DNA of 64,000 nt from JBCCMQ01 sp039179985 (GTDB lineage: Bacteria > Pseudomonadota > Alphaproteobacteria > Rhodobacterales > Rhodobacteraceae). Position numbers and translations under genes: made by a program. The DNA lies in assembly GCA_039179985.1 (NCBI GenBank), contig JBCDED010000008.1, forward strand, positions 1-64,000, read 5' to 3'. Below, one piece after another: positions 34,461-42,191 of the stretch (position 1 is the stretch's first letter; each line of letters opens with the position of its first letter). Below the pieces are notes generated by a model that worked only from the letters and a program-made list of their open reading frames with translations, ran no database searches and had not been told where the DNA came from.

Positions 34461-34888
34461 GTCCCCTCCCCCTCGTCGAAGTAATCTGCAAGCCGCGCGC
34501 GAACGTCGTCCGGTACCGGTACCGCCCTGCGCGCCACAAGGTCTAGCATCACGCAGGTAAAGCGCGCCCGAAAGCAAAGCTTGTGGTCTTCGCCCCGGTA
34601 GAGCCGGTGTCGGAAGGTGGCGGATTTGGTGCCGATATTCACGGTGGCGGTGGTCATGTAGATGATATCCCCGAGCACAAGTTCGCTCAGAAAATCACCC
34701 TCGGTGTTCACCACAGCAAAAGACAGGCGGCGCCCCGTGGTCAGGTCGCTGCGCGTAAGCCCCAATCCGTTCTGCAAGGCATAGATCGCATCTCCGCAGG
34801 CTTCGAAATACCTGCCCACGTTCATGTGCCCCAGAAAATCGCAATCGGCGGCGCTGACGTTTCGGCGGAGGGTCTCGATTTCAGGCAT
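34457..34888 (-). CDS. Acyl-CoA thioesterase (4HBT hot-dog fold)
   Basis: Hot-dog thioesterase, 143 residues, with the catalytic region DFLGHMNVGRYFE resembling 4-hydroxybenzoyl-CoA thioesterases. It overlaps the following SDR gene by 4 bp and starts 4 bp after the aldehyde dehydrogenase stop. In this operon it could release the acid from a CoA thioester after oxidation; this is inference. Confidence 0.88.
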   Translation of the reverse strand: MPEIETLRRNVSAADCDFLGHMNVGRYFEACGDAIYALQNGLGLTRSDLTTGRRLSFAVVNTEGDFLSELVLGDIIYMTTATVNIGTKSATFRHRLYRGEDHKLCFRARFTCVMLDLVARRAVPVPDDVRARLADYFDEGEGT

Positions 34889-34892
34889 GGGA

Positions 34893-36341
34893 TTATCCGT
34901 GGTAGTTAGCGACCGTTTTTAAGGTCGAGAATCCATAGAGCGCCTCGAACCCTTTCTCGCGGCCGTGACCCGATTTGCCCACACCGCCGAAGGGCAGTTC
35001 TACACCGCCGCCCGCGCCGTAGTTGTTGACGAAGACCTGTCCGGCGCGCAGGCGTTTGGCCATGCGCTGCTGGCGCGCGCCGTCGCGCGTCCAGACCGAG
35101 GCGACAAGGCCGTAGACCGTGCCATTGGCAATCTCCACAGCCTCGTCTTCGTCCTCGAAAGGCAGGATCACCTGGACGGGGCCGAAGATCTCTTCCTGCG
35201 CCAGGCGGGTCTCCGGGCCGAGGTCGCCCAGAAGCGTCGGCACGACGTAGTGCCCGCCATCGGGCACGTCGACGGTCAGTTGCCCCTGGGCAATCACATG
35301 GTCGCTGCCCGCGTCGTCGAGGTAGCCGGTGACGATCTCTTTCTGGCGGGCCGAGATCAGCGGACCGACGTGCAGGTCCGCCTGCGCGGGCCCGACGTGC
35401 AGCGCGCGGTAGCGGTCGGCCATGGCACGCACAAGACGATCGTGGAGGCCGCGCTGAACGAGGATCCGCGAGGAGGCCGAGCAGGTCTGTCCTGCGTTCT
35501 GTATCCCTGCGTTAACCAGAAACGGCAGGGCCGCATCGAGGTCGGCGTCGTCGAAAACCACCTGCGGAGACTTGCCGCCCAACTCTAGCGTGACCGGCAC
35601 AACGTTGCGCGCGGCCTCCGCCTGGACGAGCGCGCCCGTGGCGACGGAGCCGGTGAAGGAAATATGGTGAACGCCCTCGTGGGCGGCCAGCGCCTGTCCC
35701 GCTTCGCGGCCAAGCCCCGGCACCACGTTTAGCGCACCCGGCGGCAGTCCCGCTTCGCGCGCGAGATCGGCGAAGGCCAGCGCCGTCAGGCAGGCCTCTT
35801 CCGCGGGTTTCAGGACGCAGGCGTTGCCCATGGCCAGCGCCGCGCCGACGGATCGCCCGATGATCTGCATCGGGTAGTTCCAGGGGATGATATGCCCGGT
35901 GACGCCGTGGGGTTCGCGCAGGGTGTAGACGGTATAGCCGTCAAGATAGGGGATGGTCTGCCCCATGACCTTGTCCGCCGCCCCGCCGTAAAATTCCATG
36001 TAGCGCGCCAGCGCCCTTGCGTCGGCCCTGGCCTGGGTCAGAGGCTTGCCCACATCGAGCGCTTCGATCAGCGCCAGATCCTCGATGCGCCCTTCAACAA
36101 GCTGGCCAAGGCGCATCAGCACGCGACCCCGCTCCGCCGCCGTTTTACGCCCCCAGTCTCCGGCCAGCGCGGCCTCGGCGGCGGCGATGGCGGCATCGAT
36201 ATCCTGCCCCCGGCCACGGGCAATCTCGCCGATCTGCTGGCCGGTGGAGGGATCTTCCAGCGGCAGACGTTCCGGTACGTCTTGCCAGGACCCGGCAATG
36301 AAAATCTGGTCTGTCGGGTACCAGAACGGACTATCGGTCAT
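34893..36341 (-). CDS. NAD(P)-dependent aldehyde dehydrogenase
   Basis: ALDH superfamily, 482 residues, full length. Landmarks: IIPWNYPMQIIGRS, the Rossmann turn GSVATGALVQ, the general-base Glu in TLELGGKSPQ and the catalytic Cys in NAGQTCSASSR. The closest texture is to betaine/gamma-aminobutyraldehyde/vanillin dehydrogenases, but the substrate is not decided by sequence. It overlaps the upstream ATPase gene by 4 bp, so the aldehyde is likely made from the imported compound. Confidence 0.92.
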   Translation of the reverse strand: MTDSPFWYPTDQIFIAGSWQDVPERLPLEDPSTGQQIGEIARGRGQDIDAAIAAAEAALAGDWGRKTAAERGRVLMRLGQLVEGRIEDLALIEALDVGKPLTQARADARALARYMEFYGGAADKVMGQTIPYLDGYTVYTLREPHGVTGHIIPWNYPMQIIGRSVGAALAMGNACVLKPAEEACLTALAFADLAREAGLPPGALNVVPGLGREAGQALAAHEGVHHISFTGSVATGALVQAEAARNVVPVTLELGGKSPQVVFDDADLDAALPFLVNAGIQNAGQTCSASSRILVQRGLHDRLVRAMADRYRALHVGPAQADLHVGPLISARQKEIVTGYLDDAGSDHVIAQGQLTVDVPDGGHYVVPTLLGDLGPETRLAQEEIFGPVQVILPFEDEDEAVEIANGTVYGLVASVWTRDGARQQRMAKRLRAGQVFVNNYGAGGGVELPFGGVGKSGHGREKGFEALYGFSTLKTVANYHG

Positions 36342-37936
36342 CCTGCGGCCTCCTCTGCCCAGGCGTCGGGGATGCGCGGCGTGGCCCCGATCAGTTCCTT
36401 GGTGTAGGCGTCCCGCGGCGCCGAGAGCACCCGGTGTGTCGGTCCGTCTTCGACGATGCAGCCCGCTTTCATTACATAAACCCTGTCGGTGATGGCCCGC
36501 ACGACGCCAAGATCGTGCGAGATAAAGAGATAGGCCAGCCCAAACTCTTGCCGCAGCTCGGTCAGAAGATCGAGGATCTGCGCGCGGATCGACACATCGA
36601 GGGCCGAAACCGCCTCGTCCAGCACGATCAGCTCGGGGCGTGTGATCAGCGCGCGCGCGATCGCAATCCTCTGGCGCTGGCCACCGGAAAATTCGTGGAT
36701 GTAGCGATCCATGACGGCAGGCTTCAGGCCAACAGCGCGCAGCGCCTCCGCGACCAGGGTTCCGGTGTCGCCGTGGGCGCCGCGCAACAGGTAGAAGGGC
36801 TCCGACACCAGCCGCCGCACCTTGTGGCGCGGGTTGAATGAGCCAAAGGGATCCTGAAACACCACCTGCATCTTGCGGCGGAGACTGCCGGGCACCTTGC
36901 GCGGCTCGGGCAGCTTGCGGCCAGCGAGGTTGATCTGGCCGCCCTGCAGCGGTTCCAGCCCCAGGATCGCCCGCGACAGCGTTGATTTCCCGCAGCCGGA
37001 TTCGCCCACCAACCCCACGCTTTCGCCCTGCCCCACGGTCAGGTTCACCTGATCGACGGCCCGCAGTGAGCCGCCCGCACCGATCAGGCCCTTCCGCGGC
37101 AGCCGGTATTCGCGGACGACGCCGCGCACTTCCAGAAGCGGCGGGCCGAGACGCAGGGGTGTGCGCGGCGGCACGTAGGACGCAGCATCGAAAAGACGGC
37201 GTGTGTAGGGGTGGTGGCGGCGGCGAAAGAGGCTTTCGGTCCGACCAGCCTCCACGATCTGGCCGTCCTTCATAACGGCCACTTGGTCGGCTACCTGACT
37301 GACCACGGCAAGGTCGTGGGTGATCAGCATCAGTGCCAGCCCCTCTTTCCGCACGAGATCCTGAAGCAACGACAGGATCTGCGCCTGGGTTGTAACATCG
37401 AGCGCCGTGGTCGGTTCATCGGCGATCAGGAGCTTCGGTTTCAGCGCCACGGCCATGGCGATGGCGACACGCTGACGCTGACCGCCCGAGAGCTCGTGGG
37501 GGTAGCGGCTGAGTGGAAAACGCTCTTCCGGCAGCCCTACACGGTCGAGCGCGAACCGTGCCCGCGCCAGCGCGCGCGCGCCGCGGGCGACGCCGTGGAT
37601 CACCAGAGTTTCGGCCACCTGATCACCGATGGTCTTTAGAGGATTGAGCGCCGTCATCGGCTCCTGGAAGATCATCCCGATGTCACGCCCGCGCACGTCG
37701 CACATGGTGCGTTCGGAGAGGTGGTTCAGGTCGCGGCGCTCCAGTTCCACCGCACCTTCCATGCGCGCCTCGGGCGGCAAAAGCTGCATCACCGACAGTG
37801 CGGTGATCGACTTGCCCGAGCCGCTTTCGCCCACAAGGCCCAGAACCTGACCCTCGGCCAGATCGAAGGACACGCGCCGCACCACGTCTTGGTCGCCGAA
37901 GCCGACCGTCAGGTTCCGGACCGACAGAAGGCTCAT
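36338..37936 (-). CDS. Fused double ATPase of a peptide/nickel-type ABC transporter (DppD-DppF fusion)
   Basis: 532 residues made of two nucleotide-binding domains in one chain. First domain: Walker A GESGSGKS, signature LSGGQRQRVAIA, Walker B LLIADEPTTALD. Second: GESGCGKST, FSGGQRQRIAIARA, LIVLDEAVSALD. Both have the oligopeptide-transporter C-terminal extension (HHPYTRRLF and SAPRDAYTKEL). All catalytic motifs are intact. Start and stop overlap the neighbours by 4 bp each. Confidence 0.95.
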   Translation of the reverse strand: MSLLSVRNLTVGFGDQDVVRRVSFDLAEGQVLGLVGESGSGKSITALSVMQLLPPEARMEGAVELERRDLNHLSERTMCDVRGRDIGMIFQEPMTALNPLKTIGDQVAETLVIHGVARGARALARARFALDRVGLPEERFPLSRYPHELSGGQRQRVAIAMAVALKPKLLIADEPTTALDVTTQAQILSLLQDLVRKEGLALMLITHDLAVVSQVADQVAVMKDGQIVEAGRTESLFRRRHHPYTRRLFDAASYVPPRTPLRLGPPLLEVRGVVREYRLPRKGLIGAGGSLRAVDQVNLTVGQGESVGLVGESGCGKSTLSRAILGLEPLQGGQINLAGRKLPEPRKVPGSLRRKMQVVFQDPFGSFNPRHKVRRLVSEPFYLLRGAHGDTGTLVAEALRAVGLKPAVMDRYIHEFSGGQRQRIAIARALITRPELIVLDEAVSALDVSIRAQILDLLTELRQEFGLAYLFISHDLGVVRAITDRVYVMKAGCIVEDGPTHRVLSAPRDAYTKELIGATPRIPDAWAEEAAG

Positions 37937-38754
37937 GCGAGCTGCCCCTTCCGCGGGTCGAGATAATCCCGCAGACCGTCCCCAAAGAGATTGAGCCCAA
38001 GCACCATGAAGACGATGGCGAGTCCCGGGAAGATCGCCATATGGGGTGCGAGGCTGATCATGGTTTGGCTGTCGGCCAGCATCCGCCCCCAGCTTGGTGT
38101 GGGTGGCTGTGCGCCAAGGCCGACATAGCTGAGCGCAGCTTCGGCGAGGATGCCGAGGGAAAACTGGATGGTGCCCTGCACGATCAGAAGGTTGGCGATG
38201 CCGGGCAGGATATGCTCAATCGCGATGCGCCAGCCGCGCTTGCCCGCCACCCGCGCCGCCATGACGTAATCCAGCGTCCAGATCGCGAGCGCACCGCCGC
38301 GCGTGACGCGCGCAAAGACGGGGATGTTGAAGATACCGATAGCCAGGATTGCATTGAAGGCCGAGGGCCCGAAGACGGCCGTGATCAGGATTGCAATGAC
38401 AAGCGAGGGGAAGGCAAAGACCAGATCGTTGCCGCGCATAATCAGATCATCAAGGAAACTGCCCCGGTATGCCGAAGCCAGAAGGCCAAGGGGTACGCCA
38501 ATCACCATGCCGATCCCAACGGCCACAAGGGCCACCGCGATGGAAGTGCGCGCACCCACCATGAGCATGGACAGGATATCGCGGCCAAAGTGATCGGTAC
38601 CGAGGGGATGCGCGAGGTCGGGCGTGCGCATCCGGTCCGCGACCGACAGCGCCTCGACCCCGTAGGGCGTCCAGAAAAACGACAGGAGCGCGGCGCCAAT
38701 AAAGATCAGGCTGATCACCCCGCCAAGGCGCATCTTGCCAACCGCGCCGCTCAT
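37933..38754 (-). CDS. Peptide-type ABC transporter permease (DppC family)
   Basis: Inner-membrane permease, 273 residues from the ATG at 38754. N-terminal membrane helix, HPLGTDHFGRDILS, and the EAA-like loop MAARVAGKRGWRIAIEHILPG. An apparent longer frame extending to 39498 is a read-through of the DppB gene in another frame and is not protein. It overlaps dppB-type and ATPase genes by 4 bp on each side. Confidence 0.93.
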   Translation of the reverse strand: MSGAVGKMRLGGVISLIFIGAALLSFFWTPYGVEALSVADRMRTPDLAHPLGTDHFGRDILSMLMVGARTSIAVALVAVGIGMVIGVPLGLLASAYRGSFLDDLIMRGNDLVFAFPSLVIAILITAVFGPSAFNAILAIGIFNIPVFARVTRGGALAIWTLDYVMAARVAGKRGWRIAIEHILPGIANLLIVQGTIQFSLGILAEAALSYVGLGAQPPTPSWGRMLADSQTMISLAPHMAIFPGLAIVFMVLGLNLFGDGLRDYLDPRKGQLA

Positions 38755-39698
38755 GCGCGGCGTCTGAGGCGCGGGTCGATGGCCGCATAGGCCAGATCGA
38801 CGAGGAAGGTCACCAGAATGACCGAGAAGACGAGGAGCATGACCACGCTTTCCACGACCACCAGGTCCCGCTGGGTGATGCCCTGGAAGATCAGCCGCCC
38901 CAGGCCGGGGAGGAAAAAGACGTTCTCGATAATGATGGCGCCCGCGAGCAGGAATGAGAACTGTAGCCCGATGATCGTCATCACCGGGATCAGGGCGTTG
39001 CGGAGGGCATGGCGCACGATGGCCTGCCTGCGCGAAAGTCCTTTGGCACGGGCAGTGCGGATATAGTCCTGGCCGACGTTCTCTAAGAGACCCGAGCGCA
39101 TGACCCGCGCCAGAATGCTCGCTTGCGGCAGCGCCAGCGCAATGGCCGGCAGCGTCAGCGCCTTCATCGCGGGCCACACCCCTTCGTCCCACTCCGGAAA
39201 CCCCCCGGCCGAGAACCATTGCAGATGGATGGCGAAGACCAGCACCAGCAGCATGGCAAACCAGAAATTCGGGATTGCGATGCCAAGCTGCGTGCCCGCC
39301 ATGATGCCGAAATCGGCCGGTCGGCCGCTGCGCGCCGCCGCGATGAGCCCCAGGGGAATGGCGATGACGGTGGAGAGGATGAGGGCATAGAGCGTCAGCG
39401 GCAGCGAGACCCAAAGGCGCGCCGCCACCAGTTCCGAGACGGGCACGCGGTAGGTGTAGGAGGTTCCGAAGTCGCCTTGCAGCATGCCTGTGACCCACGC
39501 GAGGTAACGCTGGACCGGGCTGCCATCCAATCCCAGTTCGGCCCGCAGCGCCGCCACGGTGTCAGGCTCTGCGTTTAGCCCCAGCATGAAGGCAGCCGGG
39601 TCGCCCGGAATGACCTCGATCACCGCGAAAATCACCAGGCTCGCAACGACGAGACTGAGGCTCAGCGAGAGCAGCCTTCCGAGAACGAACCGTACCAT
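38751..39698 (-). CDS. Peptide-type ABC transporter permease (DppB family)
   Basis: 315-residue inner-membrane permease: the N-terminal helix, GLDGSPVQRYLAWVTG, and the EAA loop IRTARAKGLSRRQAIVRHALRNALIP. With the DppC and fused ATPase genes it makes a complete membrane complex but no binding-protein gene is adjacent; the only such gene nearby is 42192-43667. It begins the seven-gene overlapping operon ending at 32858. Confidence 0.93.
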   Translation of the reverse strand: MVRFVLGRLLSLSLSLVVASLVIFAVIEVIPGDPAAFMLGLNAEPDTVAALRAELGLDGSPVQRYLAWVTGMLQGDFGTSYTYRVPVSELVAARLWVSLPLTLYALILSTVIAIPLGLIAAARSGRPADFGIMAGTQLGIAIPNFWFAMLLVLVFAIHLQWFSAGGFPEWDEGVWPAMKALTLPAIALALPQASILARVMRSGLLENVGQDYIRTARAKGLSRRQAIVRHALRNALIPVMTIIGLQFSFLLAGAIIIENVFFLPGLGRLIFQGITQRDLVVVESVVMLLVFSVILVTFLVDLAYAAIDPRLRRRA

Positions 39699-39740
39699 GG
39701 CCCGGACGCTAGCCTCTGCCAGCCGCCCGCGCCAGTGCGA

Positions 39741-40286
39741 TTACGTGTCTTCATTCAGGAGTTCTGCTTCCACATCCCGGCGCAGGGTTTTTGACATCGG
39801 ACGCACGGTGGATCCGTATGTGGCCCGCACCGCTCCGTTGCGTCCGATCAGCACCTTGTTGAAGTTCCAGCGCGGCGTGAAACCGGCGCTGTCACGCAGC
39901 CAGGCGTAAAGCGGATGGGCGTCCTGCCCGAGGATCGTCGTAATCTCGGCCATTGGCAGGTCGGTGGCATAGTGCAGGTTGCAAAACTCAGCCACCTCGG
40001 CGTTGGTGGAAAGTTCCTGATCAAAGGCATCCGACGGCACAGCCAGCACCACCAGCCCTGCGTCGCGGTAGGTGTCATAGAGGTCCTGGAGACCGTTGTA
40101 CTGCGGCGTAAACCCGCACTGCGACGCGGTATTCACCAACAGGATGGGACGCCCGCGCCAGTCGTCCATATCAAGCGTGCCGCCGTCGATATTCGCGAAG
40201 CTGCCGATGCCGCGGGGCATGACTTCTGCGAAGGCCGCCGTGGCGAGGGTCGCTGCGGACAGGGCGAGTGCTACCAGTCGGATCAT
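39741..40286 (-). CDS. Exported glutathione peroxidase-like thiol peroxidase
   Basis: 181 residues with an N-terminal signal peptide (cleaved after TAAFA), then a GPx fold: catalytic Cys57 in VNTASQCGFTPQYNGLQDLY, and WNFNKVLIGRNG. The catalytic residue is Cys, not selenocysteine; such bacterial enzymes usually take electrons from thioredoxin-like partners. It lies 42 bp upstream of the dppB-type gene and 10 bp after a membrane-protein gene, in the same direction. Confidence 0.9.
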   Translation of the reverse strand: MIRLVALALSAATLATAAFAEVMPRGIGSFANIDGGTLDMDDWRGRPILLVNTASQCGFTPQYNGLQDLYDTYRDAGLVVLAVPSDAFDQELSTNAEVAEFCNLHYATDLPMAEITTILGQDAHPLYAWLRDSAGFTPRWNFNKVLIGRNGAVRATYGSTVRPMSKTLRRDVEAELLNEDT

Positions 40287-40296
40287 GCCGTTTCTC

Positions 40297-40704
40297 CTAG
40301 ATCAGTCGGACAAGCGCCCAGCCGATAGCGCCAAGTTGGATGAACTTCAGGACGACCGAGGCGCCGTGGAGCCGGCCAAAGCGGCGCTTGGCGGCGGCGT
40401 CCCCGGCCAGTTGTGCGTCGCGGGCGCGATTGATCCGGGGCATCAGACCCTGCCGGGCGTAGATGGCAGAGGCCGCGGTAAGCGCCAGAAGCGCCGCCGA
40501 AAAGGGATCGACCCAGGTAAACACAACAGCCGCAAGCGCCGAAAAGGCCACGACAAACAGATAATACCACGGAAAGGCCTCGCGCAGCACGGCGCCCGCC
40601 TGATCGGCTGGCATCGCCTTGAAAACAAAGGCCGCAAAGCCAAAGGAAAACAGCATCATGCCGCCAAAGAGCGTGGACGCCGTCAACAGTGCAAATGACG
40701 TCAT
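40297..40704 (-). CDS. DUF4149/TMEM205-like small membrane protein
   Basis: 135 residues from the ATG at 40704, which has GGGGAG nine bases upstream; an upstream ATG at 40722 would add six residues. Four hydrophobic segments (about 2-25, 43-62, 65-80, 115-133) and the central FVFKAMPADQAGAVLREAFPWYY with a PRINRARDAQL loop resemble the DUF4149 family. Function unknown. It is in line with gpx downstream. Confidence 0.75.
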   Translation of the reverse strand: MTSFALLTASTLFGGMMLFSFGFAAFVFKAMPADQAGAVLREAFPWYYLFVVAFSALAAVVFTWVDPFSAALLALTAASAIYARQGLMPRINRARDAQLAGDAAAKRRFGRLHGASVVLKFIQLGAIGWALVRLI

Positions 40705-40781
40705 GGTCTCCCCGATCTCCATCCAATCGCAGGTGAGATAGCCCGCAGCGCATATCTGTCAGGGGGCGTTTTGGCGCAGGC

Positions 40782-41159
40782 TCAGACAGCCCCCGCGTCG
40801 TAATCCGCCCGGGCCTGTGCGATGGCGTCCCGCTTGTCCAGCGCCCAGGCGGCGAGCGGTTCGAGCGTGGCCAGCAGCGACCGTCCGAGCGTCGTGAGTT
40901 CGTAGTCCACGCGCGGCGGGATCGACGGCGTCACTGTGCGCAGGAGAAACCCGTCGCGCTCCAGCTTGCGAAGGGTCTGCGTAAGCATTCGTTGCGACAC
41001 ATCGGGAATGTCCCGCTTGATCTGGGAAAACCGCAGGGCGCCCGGTTTCAGCGCGGTGATAACGAGGATTGTCCATTTGTCGCCGATGCCGTCGAGCACA
41101 TGGCGAACGGGGCAGATGTTTGGATCATATTCGATCCCGCGCTTGGTCACATTTTTCAT
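40782..41159 (-). CDS. HxlR-family transcriptional regulator
   Basis: 125-residue winged-helix protein of the HxlR family. The signature CPVRHVLDGIGDKWTILVI near the N-terminus contains Cys16, often the redox- or aldehyde-sensing residue of the family, followed by LRFSQIKRDIPDVSQRMLTQTLR. It is divergent from the MBL-fold gene and separated by a 102-bp promoter region with an inverted repeat. Confidence 0.9.
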   Translation of the reverse strand: MKNVTKRGIEYDPNICPVRHVLDGIGDKWTILVITALKPGALRFSQIKRDIPDVSQRMLTQTLRKLERDGFLLRTVTPSIPPRVDYELTTLGRSLLATLEPLAAWALDKRDAIAQARADYDAGAV

Positions 41160-41208
41160 ACCCGGTTCCCAAAAAGTGCCGTCTTCCCGGCAGGCGTCAG
41201 TCTCGAAT

Positions 41209-41233
41209 AGTTACTGAGTATTGATTCGTAACT
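41209..41233. promoter_or_regulatory. Inverted repeat in the HxlR/MBL divergent promoter
   Basis: AGTTAC and GTAACT arms with 13 bases between them lie midway between the divergent regulator and MBL-fold genes, 29-53 bp before the latter's start codon. The arrangement fits a regulator operator; HxlR is the obvious candidate, but its binding is inferred. Confidence 0.5.
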
Positions 41234-41261
41234 CAAGAAGCTACCCAAAGGGAGCACCCCA

Positions 41262-42140
41262 ATGCAACTTCTGGACCGCCGGACCTTTCTGGCCCTCACG
41301 GGCGCCGCCGCAGGTGCCACCGCCCTGCCCCGGCGCAGCAAGGCCGCGCCTGCCTCGGCCGATGTCTTCACCGCCGACGCCATGGGCGGGCTTGTGGACA
41401 GCACTGTCATCCTTGGGCAGGACAAGGCGCTTTTGATCGACGCCCAGTTCACCAAGGCCAATGCCGAAGCGCTGGCCGAGACAATTGACGCTACGGGCAG
41501 GGATCTGGAGACCATCTTTATCACCCATTACCACCCCGACCATGTTCTGGGTCTGGCGGTGCTGATGGACCGTTTCCCGAACGCCAAACCCGTGGCCCAT
41601 GGTGCTGTCCAGCCGCTGATTGCCCAGGCAGCGCAAGGCATGCTCGACGCGATGTCCGCCAGCCGTCCCGGTGTGTTCGCCGACCGCGCGATCGTTCCAG
41701 AGGCTCTGCCCGGCGACAGCCTCATGCTCGAAGGCGAACGCTTTGACGTTATCGGCCCGCTCCACGGCGACACGGGCTTGGTGACGGCTGTTCATATCCC
41801 ACAACTTGCCACGTTGGTGGCGGCGGATCTCGTCTATACCGACACTCATGTCTGGGTGGCCGAGAACACGACGCCCGAAGATCTTGCTGCCTGGCGCGCC
41901 TCGCTCGACCAGATTGAAGCCATTGGCGCGGCCACACTGATCCCGGGGCACCGGCAGGCAGGCTCGGCCAATGACGCCAGCGCCATCGCCCATACCCGCG
42001 CCTACCTCGATCAATGGGAAGCGGCCCTTGCGGCCACCTCGACCGCCGAGGAACTGCGTGCGGCGATGATGGTCGGCAATGACGCGCTCGGCATGGGTTT
42101 TGCGCTCGATAACGCTATCGGCGCGGTCTACCCGGGCTGA
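41262..42140 (+). CDS. Exported metallo-beta-lactamase-fold hydrolase (Tat signal)
   Basis: 292 residues. The N-terminus MQLLDRRTFLALTGAAAG is a Tat signal peptide with twin arginine (residues 6-7). The MBL metal motif is HYHPDH (89-94), with later ligands in GPLHGDTG, VAADLVY and IPGHRQ. It is a generic hydrolase fold such as lactonase or quinone/thioester hydrolase, with no evidence for antibiotic resistance. Divergent from an HxlR regulator. Confidence 0.88.
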   Translation: MQLLDRRTFLALTGAAAGATALPRRSKAAPASADVFTADAMGGLVDSTVILGQDKALLIDAQFTKANAEALAETIDATGRDLETIFITHYHPDHVLGLAVLMDRFPNAKPVAHGAVQPLIAQAAQGMLDAMSASRPGVFADRAIVPEALPGDSLMLEGERFDVIGPLHGDTGLVTAVHIPQLATLVAADLVYTDTHVWVAENTTPEDLAAWRASLDQIEAIGAATLIPGHRQAGSANDASAIAHTRAYLDQWEAALAATSTAEELRAAMMVGNDALGMGFALDNAIGAVYPG

Positions 42141-42146
42141 GACGAC

Positions 42147-42173
42147 AAAGGGCGCCCCGCCCGGGCGCCCTTT
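42147..42173. terminator. Bidirectional intrinsic terminator
   Basis: A perfect 11-bp stem AAAGGGCGCCC/GGGCGCCCTTT with a 5-nt loop separates the convergent MBL-fold gene and the peptide-binding protein gene. It starts 7 bp after the MBL stop. The AAA/TTT ends give tails on both strands, fitting a shared terminator. Confidence 0.85.
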
Positions 42174-42191
42174 CCTGCGTTTCGGATCAGG

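Noticed and set aside
37933..39498. Apparent 521-codon permease frame
   Set aside because: Only the part to 38754 is permease-like (DppC); the rest is DppB DNA read in another frame.
41262..42140. Beta-lactamase
   Set aside because: The MBL fold is generic; sequence and context point to a different exported hydrolase.
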